DNA of 64,000 nucleotides from the NCBI GenBank assembly GCA_023242925.1, contig CP096134.1, positions 1,265,944 through 1,329,943 on the forward strand. Reading direction: 5' to 3'. Shown here piece after piece: positions 16,951 to 28,037 of the stretch; the first letter of the stretch is position 1, and every line of letters begins with the position of its first letter. Under the pieces are notes generated by a model, which saw nothing but the letters and a program-made list of their open reading frames with translations, ran no database searches and was not told the origin of the DNA. Source of the stretch: Hyphomonadaceae bacterium JAD_PAG50586_4. Its GTDB lineage: Bacteria; Pseudomonadota; Alphaproteobacteria; Caulobacterales; Aquidulcibacteraceae. The translations under genes and the position numbers were made by a program.

Positions 16951-17711
16951 ATGACCGAGCCTCGAGAAAATCAGATTGAGCCCGAGGCGCCGCCGCAGGG
17001 CTTGGCGGCCAAGTTCTCTGACTTTGTGAACAACATGGACGCCCGCGCTTGGCGTGCGGTGGCGATCTCGGTCGGCATGGTCGTCGTGGTCGCGATCATG
17101 CTGGTCGTCGGGCGGCTTTACTACGGCGCCGAGATCGAGAGCTTCATTGACGGCACGCTGGGTGAGGCCCGGCGCACGCATTGGGGCCTGCCGGTCACGA
17201 TCCTTGTGTTCGTGCTGACGGCTTATGTGGGCGCGCCCCAGATCGTGCTGATCGGAGCGTGTGTGGTGGCGTTCGGGCCGGAAGAGGGCTTCTGGTGGTC
17301 CTGGATCGCCACGATCGTTTCGGGCGCGACGACGTATTATACGGGCCGCTTCGCGAGCCGCGCGACGCAGAAGCGGTTCGGCGGCGCGACTGGCGGGCGC
17401 TTCACGCGCTTTATGGGCAAGAACGGCTTTCTTGCGAGCCTGATCGTGCGCTTCGTGCCGACGGCGCCGTTTGTGGTGGTCAACATGGCGTTCGGCGCGG
17501 CGCGGGTCGGCTTTGGGCTTTCATCGGCGGCTTGGCGCTCGGCGTATTGCCGAAGACGGCGATCGTTGCGTTCGCCGGCGACGGCATCATGGATGCGCTT
17601 GAGGGCGAATGGGGCGCAGCGGCGATCGCGGGCGGTGTCGCCATCGCGCTTTGGATCGTCGTTGCGGTTGTCGTGCGTAAATGGCTGCGGCCGCAGGCTG
17701 AGACCAAGTAG
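16951..17711 (+). CDS. TVP38/TMEM64 (VTT/DedA-related) membrane protein (frameshifted)
   Basis: The first frame, from ATG 16951, has an N-terminal cytoplasmic region, a first span at about residues 38-53 and the VTT core AYVGAPQIVLIGACVVAFGP. It continues through FMGKNGFLASLIVRFVPTAPF and NMAFGAARVGFG. Near the TTT at 17512-17514 it shifts to a frame continuing AFIGGLALGVLPKTAIVAFAG and ending RPQAETK. An extra T gives VGFWAFIGG, the expected core. The family are inner-membrane proteins related to scramblase or undecaprenyl-phosphate transporters. The exact substrate is unknown. About 253 residues when joined. Confidence 0.8.
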
Positions 17712-17770
17712 ACGCTTGTCTGGCTTGGGGATTGCTCGACCTCTCCGCGAAACGCACTAAGTTGCGCGGC

Positions 17771-19083
17771 ATGAAACGCATCATCATCGCCGCCTCACTT
17801 GTCCTCGCCGCCTGCGCGCAACCTGCGCCTTCGCCCGAAACCGCTTACGGCGCCGATCCGCAATTGCCGGCGCCGGCGGGCGGCGGCTTGCCGACGATCA
17901 ACGTGCCGCGCGCGGTGGGGTGGCCGGATGGCGCAGCACCCAGCGCGCCTGAAGGTTTCGTGGTGACGCGCTTTGCAGAGGGGCTCGATCACCCGCGTTG
18001 GATTTACACGCTGCCGAACGGCGATGTTGTGGTGGCCGAAAGCTCGACCACGCCGAGCCGCGGCGGCGGCGTCGAAGGCTGGATTGGCAACATGATGATG
18101 CGCCGCGGCGGCGCGCCTGACGTCAGCGCCGATCGGATCACGCTGCTGCGCGACAGCGACAAGGATGGCGACGTCGATGAGCGCCACGTGTTCGCGGACA
18201 ATCTGAACCAGCCGTTCGGCATGGTTCTGGTCGGCGGCCATTTCTATGTCGGCAACACTGACGCTGTGGTGCGCTTTCCGTACGTTGAAGGCGCGACGCG
18301 CGTAGAGGGCGCGGGCGAGGCTGTCGTGCAGCTCCCGTACACCTCGAACAACGGCCATTGGACGCGCAACCTGATCGCAAGCGAAGACGGCTCGAAAATC
18401 TACGTGGCCGTCGGTTCGGCGAGCAACATCGCCGATCAGGGCATGGAGGTCGAAGAAGGCCGCGCCGCGATTTGGGAGATCACGGTAGACGGCTTGCAAT
18501 CGCGCATCTTCGCCTCAGGCTTGCGCAATCCAGTCGGCATGGGCTGGAGTGGCGGCGACGCCAATGCGCTTTGGGTCGCGGTGAACGAGCGCGACATGCT
18601 GGGCGACAATCTCGTGCCCGATTACATGACGAGCGTGCAGGACGGCGCTTTCTACGGCTGGCCCTATTATTATTGGGGGCGAACCGCGATGAGCGCGTGG
18701 AGATTCCGCCGAACGTGCGCCTGCGCGAGCCGATCGCGCCGGATTACGCGCTTGGCGCGCACACAGCGTCGCTCGGCTTGTTCTTCTATCATTTCGACGC
18801 AATTCCGGAGCGCTATTGGAATGGCGCGTTCATCGGCCAACACGGCTCTTGGAATCGCAGCGAGCCCGTCGGCTATCGCGTCGCGTTCGTGCCGTTCACC
18901 AACGGTCGCCCGAGCGGCGAGGCGGAAGATTTCCTGACCGGCTTCCTCAACGCGCGCGGTGAAGCGCAAGGCCGGCCGGTTGGCGTGGCGATGGATCAAA
19001 CCGGCGCGCTACTGGTCGCGGACGATGCCGGCAACATCGTCTGGCGCGTGGCGTACCCGCAAGCGGCTGCGCCGATTCAATAA
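17771..19083 (+). CDS. PQQ-dependent sugar dehydrogenase-like (sorbosone dehydrogenase) lipoprotein (frameshifted)
   Basis: A lipoprotein signal ends LAAC. A six-bladed propeller follows with GLDHPRWIYTLPNGDVVVAE, RDSDKDGDVDERHVF, NLNQPFGM, and the conserved GLRNPVGMGW. At the G5 run 18675-18679 the frame changes after FYGWPYYYWG and continues NRDERVEIP, IGQHGSWNRSEPVGYRV and GRPVGVAMDQTGALLVADD to the stop at 19083. One more G restores WGANRDERVE. The family oxidises sugars or aldehydes in the periplasm with PQQ. Cofactor use here is inferred from the family. Confidence 0.85.
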
Positions 19084-19097
19084 CGAACGGCGCCGGA

Positions 19098-20645
19098 TTA
19101 ATTCCGCGCTTCGCAGTGCCAGATGAGGTGTTGGCTGGGGGCGCCTTGGGCGAATTGCATGAGCGTTTCGTTGCGGGTGGCGATGGCTTGCGCGTCGCCT
19201 TGGCAGCCGCGGCCAACGGCGGAGCTTGAGACCGCTTCGTTGGCGGCGGCGAAGGCTTCGTCGCTTAGCGGGTAGCGTTCGCGCAAGAATTCGCCGCTGC
19301 GGGGATCAATCGTCAACACGTCGAGCGCGCGCGCTTCGCCGAGCACGATGGCGCGGCGATAGCGGGCGCCATTGTCGAGCGGGGCGTAGAGCGTGCGTTC
19401 GTTGACGCACAGATTGCCGCTGGCGGTGAAGCTCATGTCGGAGACGCCTTGGGCGCCGGTGCTGGCGGCGCGGTCGAGCGTGCAGGCGATGGAGCCGGTG
19501 AATTCCGGTGCGATCGCGACCTGAGCGCTTTGGCCCTCGCCGCCCATGCGCAGAAGCGCAATGCCGACGGCGACGACCAAGATCACAGCGATCGCGGCCG
19601 CACCCATGATGGCGAGGACGCCGTGACGTTTGCGGTGCGGCGCCTCGAACGGCTCCGGTTCGTGATGAATTTGCGGCTGATCTGGATTGGGAGCTGCCGC
19701 ATGGCCGTTGCGGCGGCGGGTGGAAAGCACGAAGGCGCCGAGCACGCACACGGCGACAAACAGCGCCAGCGTGCCGCCGATGAGGATCACCACGGCAATG
19801 CGCGTCAGCCGGTCGGCGGTTTCGAGCTTGCTGGCGAGCTCTTCGTTCTGGGTTTGCAGCGCCTCGATCGTCTGCGCGCGTTCGGCTTCGATCCGCTCGG
19901 TGAAGGAGAGGCAGCGTTCGTCGCTGAGCGTCGGCGTGACGCCGGCTTCGTCCAAAAATTGGAGCAGCTGGTTGGCGCGGGTGGACACGCCGCGGGTTTC
20001 GCGCGTGTCCTGTCCTGAGACGTGCCAGGAATTGACGCCGATGACCCGGCCGCACTCGTCCAAAAGCGGGCCGCCGGAGGAGCCAGAGGAGATGACCGCT
20101 TGGTGGTTGATCGTCGGGATTTCGTCGCCGGTGGGCGCGCGGTCGCGCAGCGAGGCGATCTGGCCGGAGGTGCGTGAGGGCGGCGAGGGGCGCAGCAAGT
20201 CCGCGCCGGTCGCGCCCTGGTAATCCACATCCGGGTAGCCTAGGGCCACAACACCGTCGCCCGGATGCGGTTCAACTGTGGATATCGTCAGCGTCGGCAG
20301 GTCAGGTCCGTCGCGCACTTCCAGCAGCGCGAGTTCGGAAAGGGGCGAGTAGCGGATAATCGTCGCCGGAATGAGCCCGTCGCCCTCCGGCGCCACGATC
20401 GCCACGCCATATTCGGCGCGTTGACGCGCCGGAGCGACCACATGCGCGTTGGTGACAATGAGATTCGGGCCCACGACAAAGCCCGAACCGGAGCCGTAAA
20501 GCATACGGCCTTCGCTGGTTTGCAGGATCACGACGACGCGCACGATGCCGCGTTCGGCTTCGTCAACGCTGGTCTGCGCCGCCGCTGGTACCGCAAAGGC
20601 CACGAACAAAGCCGCGGCCAGGAATCTTAAAGCCTTGATGATCAA
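19098..20645 (-). CDS. Membrane-anchored trypsin-like serine protease
   Basis: The protein is about 515 residues from a TTG at 20645, with GGGGA upstream and a signal peptide immediately following. It starts with a signal ending PAAAQ, then a trypsin-like domain with H68 (TNAHVV) and S190 (GSSGGP). The position normally holding Asp has E104 (SELALLE). Two transmembrane helices follow (about 305-330 and 375-395) with a His/Pro/Glu linker between. A C-terminal extracytoplasmic domain with paired cysteines ends the protein. It is probably an envelope stress protease, with no PDZ domain. A longer TTG start at 20753 is less likely. Confidence 0.8.
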   Translation of the reverse strand: MIIKALRFLAAALFVAFAVPAAAQTSVDEAERGIVRVVVILQTSEGRMLYGSGSGFVVGPNLIVTNAHVVAPARQRAEYGVAIVAPEGDGLIPATIIRYSPLSELALLEVRDGPDLPTLTISTVEPHPGDGVVALGYPDVDYQGATGADLLRPSPPSRTSGQIASLRDRAPTGDEIPTINHQAVISSGSSGGPLLDECGRVIGVNSWHVSGQDTRETRGVSTRANQLLQFLDEAGVTPTLSDERCLSFTERIEAERAQTIEALQTQNEELASKLETADRLTRIAVVILIGGTLALFVAVCVLGAFVLSTRRRNGHAAAPNPDQPQIHHEPEPFEAPHRKRHGVLAIMGAAAIAVILVVAVGIALLRMGGEGQSAQVAIAPEFTGSIACTLDRAASTGAQGVSDMSFTASGNLCVNERTLYAPLDNGARYRRAIVLGEARALDVLTIDPRSGEFLRERYPLSDEAFAAANEAVSSSAVGRGCQGDAQAIATRNETLMQFAQGAPSQHLIWHCEARN

Positions 20646-22050
<1,405 letters not shown>

Positions 22051-22082
22051 AGCACCCGCGCTAAAGCAAAGGGCGTCCATTC

Positions 22083-23253
22083 GTGGCTAGACGCAGAAGC
22101 AGTGTGCGGCGTGCAGGCGGCGGGCGGCGCATACCCGCCGGCGTTTTGCTGGCCATCGCCTTGGGCGTGGGTGCGGTGATCCTGGTCGCCGTGCAACGTG
22201 GAAACACACCGGGCGAAGGGGGCGCACAGCAAGTCGTTGATGACGGCGCTGCTGCTGCTGGTCGTGTAGCAACCGGCCCTGCGCGTGCAGGCGAGAATTT
22301 CTTCCAACGCGTCGGCGGCATGTGGAGCGCCAACGATCGCGTCGAAGAGCTCGAGCGCGAAAACCGCGAATTGCTCGCGTGGCGCGAATTGGCGGAGCGC
22401 TTGGCGGAGCGCAACGCGCGCTACGAAGCCTTGCTGCGTATGCCGGAGGACAGTTTCGGCGAAGGCGCGGACATTGAGAACTCGATCGCCGCGCAGCTCG
22501 TGCTCGATAGTGGCGGGCCATTCACGCGGACTTTGGTGGCGAACGCCGGCGCCGATCACGGCGTACGCTCGGGCTATATTGCGCTCAACGAGAACGGCCT
22601 GATTGGTCGCGTCGTGTCAGTGGGACAACGCTCATCGCGTGTGCTGATGCTGGATGATTACAATTCGCGCATTCCTGTGATGGGCGAGGCGTCACGTGTG
22701 CGCGCCGTGTTGGCCGGCCAAGCGACGCGGCCGCCGGAATTGGTGCTTTACCCTTATCAGCTGCAAGCGCCGCGGCTTGAATTCATCGTCGGCGCGCAAA
22801 GCCTGCGCGAAGGCGAACGTATTATCACCTCGGGCGATGGCGGCTTGTATCCGCGCGGCATTCCAGTGGGTGTCGCGCGCCAGCAGGGGACGGCTCGTGG
22901 CGTGTGGCGCTTGCCGCCGCGCAACAGCCGATCGATTTCGTGCGTCTGATCCCGTTCGTCGGTGTCGCGCCGCCGGAAGAAGCGCCGGCTGCGGGCGATG
23001 AAGGCCCGCCGCTTAGTGCAACGTCGTCTGTCGCCGTCATTGGCCGCGAAACGATGGCGCCGGCGCCGGCTGCGCCAAGCACATTGCCGCAACCTGCAGC
23101 GTCGCGTCCGGCAGTCACGCGGCCCGCTGCGACGCCAACGCAAACGCCGCCCGCGCAGCGCCCGCCGCGCCGCCGCAACAACGCACCGAACCCGCGCCGG
23201 CGCCGCCAGAGCCCGCGCCTGAACAAGCACAGCCGACGGGGCCGACGGAGTGA
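22083..23253 (+). CDS. mreC: Rod shape-determining protein MreC (two frameshifts)
   Basis: The GTG start is followed by a basic N-terminus, one membrane span (about 19-40), a coiled coil (VEELERENRELLAWRELAER) and the beta-barrel domain with GLIGRVVSVG and LMLDDYNSRIPV. At the GGGG run 22886-22889 the frame shifts and continues DGSWRVALAAAQQPIDFVRLI. Near the CCC at 23161-23163 it shifts again into a Pro/Ala/Gln-rich tail ending GPTE at TGA 23251-23253. Adding one G and one C gives a continuous protein of about 390 residues. The natural stop then overlaps the mreD GTG. MreC links MreB to PBP2 and RodA in the periplasm. Confidence 0.92.
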
Positions 23254-23774
23254 GCCTCTTTCGCGCGCCCAGTCGAGGCGTGTTGCGCGCTTGGGGCTTC
23301 ATCCTCGCGGTGGCCAGCGTGATCCTGCCGGCGTTGCCGCTAGGGCCGATCTTTGCGCAGCCGCCGCTGCCGCTTGCGGTGTTGTGGGCCGCTTACGGCT
23401 GGGCGGCGGAAGATGAGAGCGGCTGGCGCGCGCCGCTTGTGCTGACGCTGCTTGGCCTCGTGCACGATCAACTTGCCGGCGGGCCGTATGGCTTGTTCGT
23501 GGCGCTTTATCTCTCGGCATATCTCATTGGCCGCATCGCGTCGGCGGCGATGTCGGCGCCGAATTTGGTGTCGCTGTGGGGCGGCTTCATCGCGACGGCG
23601 CTGTTCACAATCGGTGTGGCCTGGCTTGTTGCGCCGCTGGCGTTCGGGCCTAACGTGTCGGTGGCGATGTATGCTGAAACCGCCGTGATTACCGCAATCG
23701 TGTTTCCGTTGGTGCGTCCGCTCTACATGAGCGCCTCGGGTGCGCCGCGCATGCAGCCGGGAGGCCGTCGATGA
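23250..23774 (+). CDS. mreD: Rod shape-determining protein MreD
   Basis: The protein is 174 residues with five to six membrane helices, in the usual position and size for MreD. The GTG start overlaps the stop of mreC, and its own stop overlaps the ATG of mrdA, so translation is coupled across the cluster. Family features include LPLGPIFAQPPLPLAVLW near the N-terminus and DQLAGGPYGLFVALYL in the middle. It is an inner-membrane part of the Rod complex. Confidence 0.92.
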   Translation: MSLFRAPSRGVLRAWGFILAVASVILPALPLGPIFAQPPLPLAVLWAAYGWAAEDESGWRAPLVLTLLGLVHDQLAGGPYGLFVALYLSAYLIGRIASAAMSAPNLVSLWGGFIATALFTIGVAWLVAPLAFGPNVSVAMYAETAVITAIVFPLVRPLYMSASGAPRMQPGGRR

Positions 23775-25765
23775 GTAAGCGCGGCAAAACCGTCGGCTCA
23801 ACGTTGCCGAAGCGCGACGTGAACGTGATCTTTTCGCGCCGTGCGGCGCTGCTCTCGTTCGTGGGTGCGGGCGTGCTCGGCACGATCCTGTTTCGCATGG
23901 CGCAGCTGCAGGCGACCAATCTGATCAGCCAGGAATATTCCGACGCCGCTGACGAAAACCGCTTCGACACGCGCATCATCGCCCCGCCACGAGGCATTAT
24001 CTACGACCGCTTCGGCACGGTGCTCGCGCAGACGAGCAAGGATTATCAAGTCGCGATCCTGCGTTCTGAGGTGGAAGACCTCGAAGACGTCGTCGGTCGC
24101 GTTGGCCAGATCCTTGGCCAAACCGCTGAATGGGCGCGGCGCGCGGTGATCAAGGTGCGCGGCGGCCAACGCTACGAACCCGTGCCGATCCTCGAAGGGC
24201 TCAATTGGGAGCAATTTAACGCGATCAATGTGCGCTTGCCGGAGCTGCGCGGCGTGATCGCGAATTCGGTCGATGTGCGCGCCTATCCGTACGACATCGT
24301 TTACGGCCACCCGATTGGTTACGTGCAAAAGCCGACACAACGCGATCTCGATCGCGTGTTGGAGGACGGCTCACCCGAGGGTGAACGCCGCGCTACCTAT
24401 CTACGCAATCCGCACGTACGCGTCGGCAAGGCTGGTCTCGAGGCGACATTGGAGCCGACGCTTCACGGCGAAGCGGGATGGCGCAAGGTCATCGTCAACG
24501 CACGCGGCGTTGAGATGGGCGAGGATGTCGAGGAGCGCAAAGAGCCGGTGCGCGGCTCGGGCGTGGTGCTCACCATTGATCATGAGCTGCAACGCACGGC
24601 GATGCAGAATTTCGGTGAACAATCCGGCGCTGCGATCGTGATGGATATCTACACTGGCGACTTGCTGGTGATGGCGTCCGCGCCTGGCTTCGATCCGAAC
24701 CTGTTCGTGAATGGCATCGGTCAAGCCGATTTCGACGCGTACAATCTCGATGAGAAGAAGCCGCTGTTCGACAAGGTGGTGACCGGTGTTTACGCGCCGG
24801 GCTCGACCTTCAAGATGATCGTCGGCATTGCCGCCAAGCAAGCTGGTGTGTCCGACGATTGGTCGGTGAGTTGCTCGGGCGCCTATCCGTATGGCGGACG
24901 CACGTTCCATTGCTGGGCGCGGGGCGGGCATGGTCGCGTGAACCTGCACAACGCGATCAAATGGTCGTGCGACGTCTATTTCTATCAGGCGGCGCTGCAA
25001 GCTGGTCCCGAACGCATCGCCGCGGTCGCGCGACAATTCGGTTTGGGCGAGCATTTCGACGTCAGCGTGCCGAATATCCGTAGCGGCCTCATCCCCGACC
25101 CCACCTGGTGGCGTGAGAACCGTAACGAGGGATGGACCGGCGGTTTGACGCTGAATTACGGGATCGGGCAGGGCGCGATGGGCGTCACGCCGTTGCAATT
25201 GGCTGTGATGGCGGCGCGGCTTGGCAATAATGGTCGGGCCGTCGTCCCGCGTTTGGTGCGTGAAGCGCCCGGTGTCGCGGAGCCGCCGCAGCCGCCGCCG
25301 ATGACGGGCGTTGAAGCGGAGTTCTTGGCGCGCGTGCGCGATGGGATGTACGGCGTTTGTAATGAGCCAGGCGGCACAGCGTTGCGCGCGGGCAATCTTG
25401 AACTTGTGCGCCACCCAGAAACGGGCGCAGCGGTGCCGCGCACGCCGGAGAACAGCGCCTGGCAACCGGTGCAGGTCGCCGGCAAGACGGGCACGGCGCA
25501 AGTGCGTGCGCTCGGCAACAATCGCGGGCGCCACTATTCGACGATCGAATGGCGCTACCGCGATAACGCGCTCTTTTGCTGCTTTGGGCCTTGGCACGAG
25601 CCGCGTTATGCTTGCGCGGTCGTGGTTGAGCACGGCGGCGCGGGTTCCGCGGTCGCCGGTCCGATCGCGAAAGAGGTCATGAAGGCGACTTTGATGCGCG
25701 ATCCCTCGCGCCGCCCCGCGGCTACGCTGGCGCGGCTCGAAGAAAATCTGTCGAGGAACGCATGA
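23771..25765 (+). CDS. mrdA: Penicillin-binding protein 2 (peptidoglycan transpeptidase)
   Basis: The protein is 664 residues. A cytoplasmic start and one membrane span (about 22-40) precede the pedestal domain with APPRGIIYDRFG. The transpeptidase domain has the nucleophile S345 in PGSTFKM, the second motif SCD at 399-401 (usually SxN or SxD), and K572-T-G in VAGKTGTAQV. It cross-links peptidoglycan during cell elongation together with RodA. Starts and stops overlap those of mreD and rodA by four bases. The SCD variant keeps the Asp seen in many PBP2 proteins, so it should be active. Confidence 0.97.
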   Translation: MSKRGKTVGSTLPKRDVNVIFSRRAALLSFVGAGVLGTILFRMAQLQATNLISQEYSDAADENRFDTRIIAPPRGIIYDRFGTVLAQTSKDYQVAILRSEVEDLEDVVGRVGQILGQTAEWARRAVIKVRGGQRYEPVPILEGLNWEQFNAINVRLPELRGVIANSVDVRAYPYDIVYGHPIGYVQKPTQRDLDRVLEDGSPEGERRATYLRNPHVRVGKAGLEATLEPTLHGEAGWRKVIVNARGVEMGEDVEERKEPVRGSGVVLTIDHELQRTAMQNFGEQSGAAIVMDIYTGDLLVMASAPGFDPNLFVNGIGQADFDAYNLDEKKPLFDKVVTGVYAPGSTFKMIVGIAAKQAGVSDDWSVSCSGAYPYGGRTFHCWARGGHGRVNLHNAIKWSCDVYFYQAALQAGPERIAAVARQFGLGEHFDVSVPNIRSGLIPDPTWWRENRNEGWTGGLTLNYGIGQGAMGVTPLQLAVMAARLGNNGRAVVPRLVREAPGVAEPPQPPPMTGVEAEFLARVRDGMYGVCNEPGGTALRAGNLELVRHPETGAAVPRTPENSAWQPVQVAGKTGTAQVRALGNNRGRHYSTIEWRYRDNALFCCFGPWHEPRYACAVVVEHGGAGSAVAGPIAKEVMKATLMRDPSRRPAATLARLEENLSRNA

Positions 25766-26912
25766 CGAGCGCGAATGTGCTGTCCAGCGGCGGCCCAAGC
25801 ACGATCTTTGATCGCTTCGCCAAGCTGAATTGGGGGATCATCACGATCCTTTGCGCGCTCGCCTTCATCGGCGTGCTGATGCACTTCTCGGTGTCGTCGG
25901 GCGCATGGACGGACATGCCGCTGTCGCACGGCCTGCGTTTCGGCGTGATGATGATTGGCGTGATCGTCGCCGCCGCGATCCTGGACACGCGTTTCTTCTT
26001 GGCCATCGCCTATCCGCTCTATGCGGGCGCCTTGCTTTTGCTGGTGGCGGTGGAATTGTTCGGCGCGACGCGCATGGGCGCCAGCGTTGGCTCGATATTG
26101 GGCCGCTTTCGTTGCAGCCGTCGGAGCTGATGAAGGTTGGCATCGTGCTGGCCTTGGCGCGTTATTATCACCAGCTTGATGCGCGCCGCACCGGCACGGT
26201 GCTCTGGGTGATCCCACCGTTTTTGATGATCGTGGCGCCGGTCGCGCTCGTGATGCACCAGCCCGATTTGGGCACGGCGCTCATGATCCTGTTCGCCGGC
26301 GTGTGCGTGATGTTCCTGGGCGGCTTGCTGTGGCGGATCATTGCCGCGGGCGCGATCGTTGCGGTGGGTGGGGCGATCTTTGCCTATACGTCGCTGCTGC
26401 ACGATTATCAGCGCCAGCGTGTGAACGTGTTCCTCGGCATCACGGATGACCCGCTGGGCGCCGGCTATCACGTCCTGCAATCGAAAATCGCGATCGGTTC
26501 GGCTGGCTTGTTTGGGCGCGGCTATTTGCAAGGTACGCAAAGCCAATTGGACTTTCTGCCGGAGAAGCACACCGACTTTATTTTCACGATGATCGTTGAG
26601 GAGTTCGGCTTGCTCGGCGGCGCGCTGGTGCTTGGTCTCTTCGCGGCGCTGCTGGGGTTGACCATGCAAGTGGCGATGCGGGCGCGCTCTTTGTTCGGCA
26701 AGTTGGCCGCCGCGGGCGTGGCGGCGACGTTGGCGTGCTACGTCTTCATCAACACAGCGATGGTGATTGGGCTTGTGCCCGTCGTGGGCATTCCGCTGCC
26801 GCTGCTTTCATTTGGCGGCACGGCAATGATGACGCTGCTGGCTGGCTTCGCGATTGTGCTCAGTGTGGATTTGCACCGCGATCAGCACGGCGCTCGGGGC
26901 TGGCTGTGGTGA
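25762..26912 (+). CDS. rodA: RodA peptidoglycan polymerase (SEDS family; frameshifted)
   Basis: The first frame from ATG 25762 covers the first four membrane helices and ends near ATRMGAS. At the CC at 26081-26082 it shifts. The second frame carries RWLDIGPLSLQPSELMK, HQPDLGTALMI, the long periplasmic region with LDFLPEKHTDFIFTMI, and VVGIPLPLLSFGG. One more C gives GAQRWLDIGP, the canonical SEDS motif. The joined protein is about 383 residues. RodA polymerises lipid II and works with PBP2 encoded just upstream. The last gene of the elongation operon, it converges on pip six bases away. Confidence 0.93.
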
Positions 26913-26918
26913 GCCGGC

Positions 26919-27902
26919 TTACCACTTCGCCCTATCCGCCATCCAGTCCGTAGCGCGAATGAGCGAGTCCACGATGCCGGGCTCGAGCGAGCTGTGGCCG
27001 GCGTCGGCGATGATTTCGAGGTCGGCTTCGGGCCAAGCTTTCTTCAAATCCCAAGCGTTGCTCATCGGCGTGCACATATCGTAGCGGCCGTGAGCGATGC
27101 GGCAGGGGATGTGGCGCATGCGCATCGCGGCTTGCTGCAACAGCCAGCCGTCGCTGTCGAAAAATCCGTCATTGACGAAATAATGGTTCTCGATCCGGGC
27201 GAAGGCTTCGACGAAGCGATCTTCATTGAAGCGCGACGGCAATGCGCTGGGGCCGGCAAATGAAATCGTCTCGCCCTCCCAACGTGACCAGGCGCGCGCG
27301 GCTTTGACGCGCGTTTCCCAATCGGGCGAGGTGAGGCGTTTGTGGAAGGCGTGCAGCAGCTCCCCGCGCTCAGCTTCCGGGATGACGCTGACATAACGGT
27401 CGAACGCATCCGGAAAAATGTTGCTGGCGCCTTGCTGGTAGAACCAATTGATCTCGCTTTTGCGCAAAAGGAATATGCCGCGCAGCACCAGGCCGGCGAC
27501 GCGGTCAGGGTGCTTGGCCGCGTAAGCGAGCGCCAATGTCGAACCCCATGAGCCGCCGAACACCAGCCACTTGTCGATGCCGTAGCGCTCGCGCACGCGC
27601 TCCATGTCGGCTACCAGATCCCAGGTCGTGTTCTCACGCAATTCCGCGTGTGGCATGGAGCGGCCGCAGCCGCGCTGGTCCATCATGACGATGCGATAGC
27701 GCTTGGGATCGAAGAAGCGGCGCATTTCCGGCGATAGCCCGCCGCCTGGGCCCCCGTGCAGCGCGATGGCGGGCAAACCCTTCGGATTGCCGCTCTCCTC
27801 CACATAAACCGTGTGGAGGTCCGAGACCTTGAGCATTTCGCTCTTGGCGGCTTCAAGCGGCGGGTAAAGGTCGCGCCGCGGCGGGGGCGTTTGGCCGTAC
27901 AT
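26919..27902 (-). CDS. pip: Proline iminopeptidase (alpha/beta hydrolase, S33)
   Basis: The protein is 327 residues, normal for the family. The oxyanion motif HGGPGGG is near residue 49 and DQRGCGRS follows. The nucleophile elbow GGSWGS has S118, and the C-terminal catalytic Asp and His lie in GRYDMCTP and DAGHSSLEP. It removes N-terminal proline from peptides in the cytoplasm. It stands alone, convergent with rodA. Confidence 0.95.
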   Translation of the reverse strand: MYGQTPPPRRDLYPPLEAAKSEMLKVSDLHTVYVEESGNPKGLPAIALHGGPGGGLSPEMRRFFDPKRYRIVMMDQRGCGRSMPHAELRENTTWDLVADMERVRERYGIDKWLVFGGSWGSTLALAYAAKHPDRVAGLVLRGIFLLRKSEINWFYQQGASNIFPDAFDRYVSVIPEAERGELLHAFHKRLTSPDWETRVKAARAWSRWEGETISFAGPSALPSRFNEDRFVEAFARIENHYFVNDGFFDSDGWLLQQAAMRMRHIPCRIAHGRYDMCTPMSNAWDLKKAWPEADLEIIADAGHSSLEPGIVDSLIRATDWMADRAKW

Positions 27903-28037
27903 GTTGATTGGTTACGTGGCCGAGCGCCGGATCGCAAGCACGGCTAGCGACATAAGGCTGCGCGTTCGTCTCTTTAGTGTGCGCGCGCGCGATGCTACCG
28001 ATCACGCACACCTTCAGAAGAATCGAAGCCGCCCCGC

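Noticed and set aside
24401..25798. Long minus frame over the mrdA gene
   Set aside because: It is a shadow frame with a basic, low-quality product opposite a complete PBP2.
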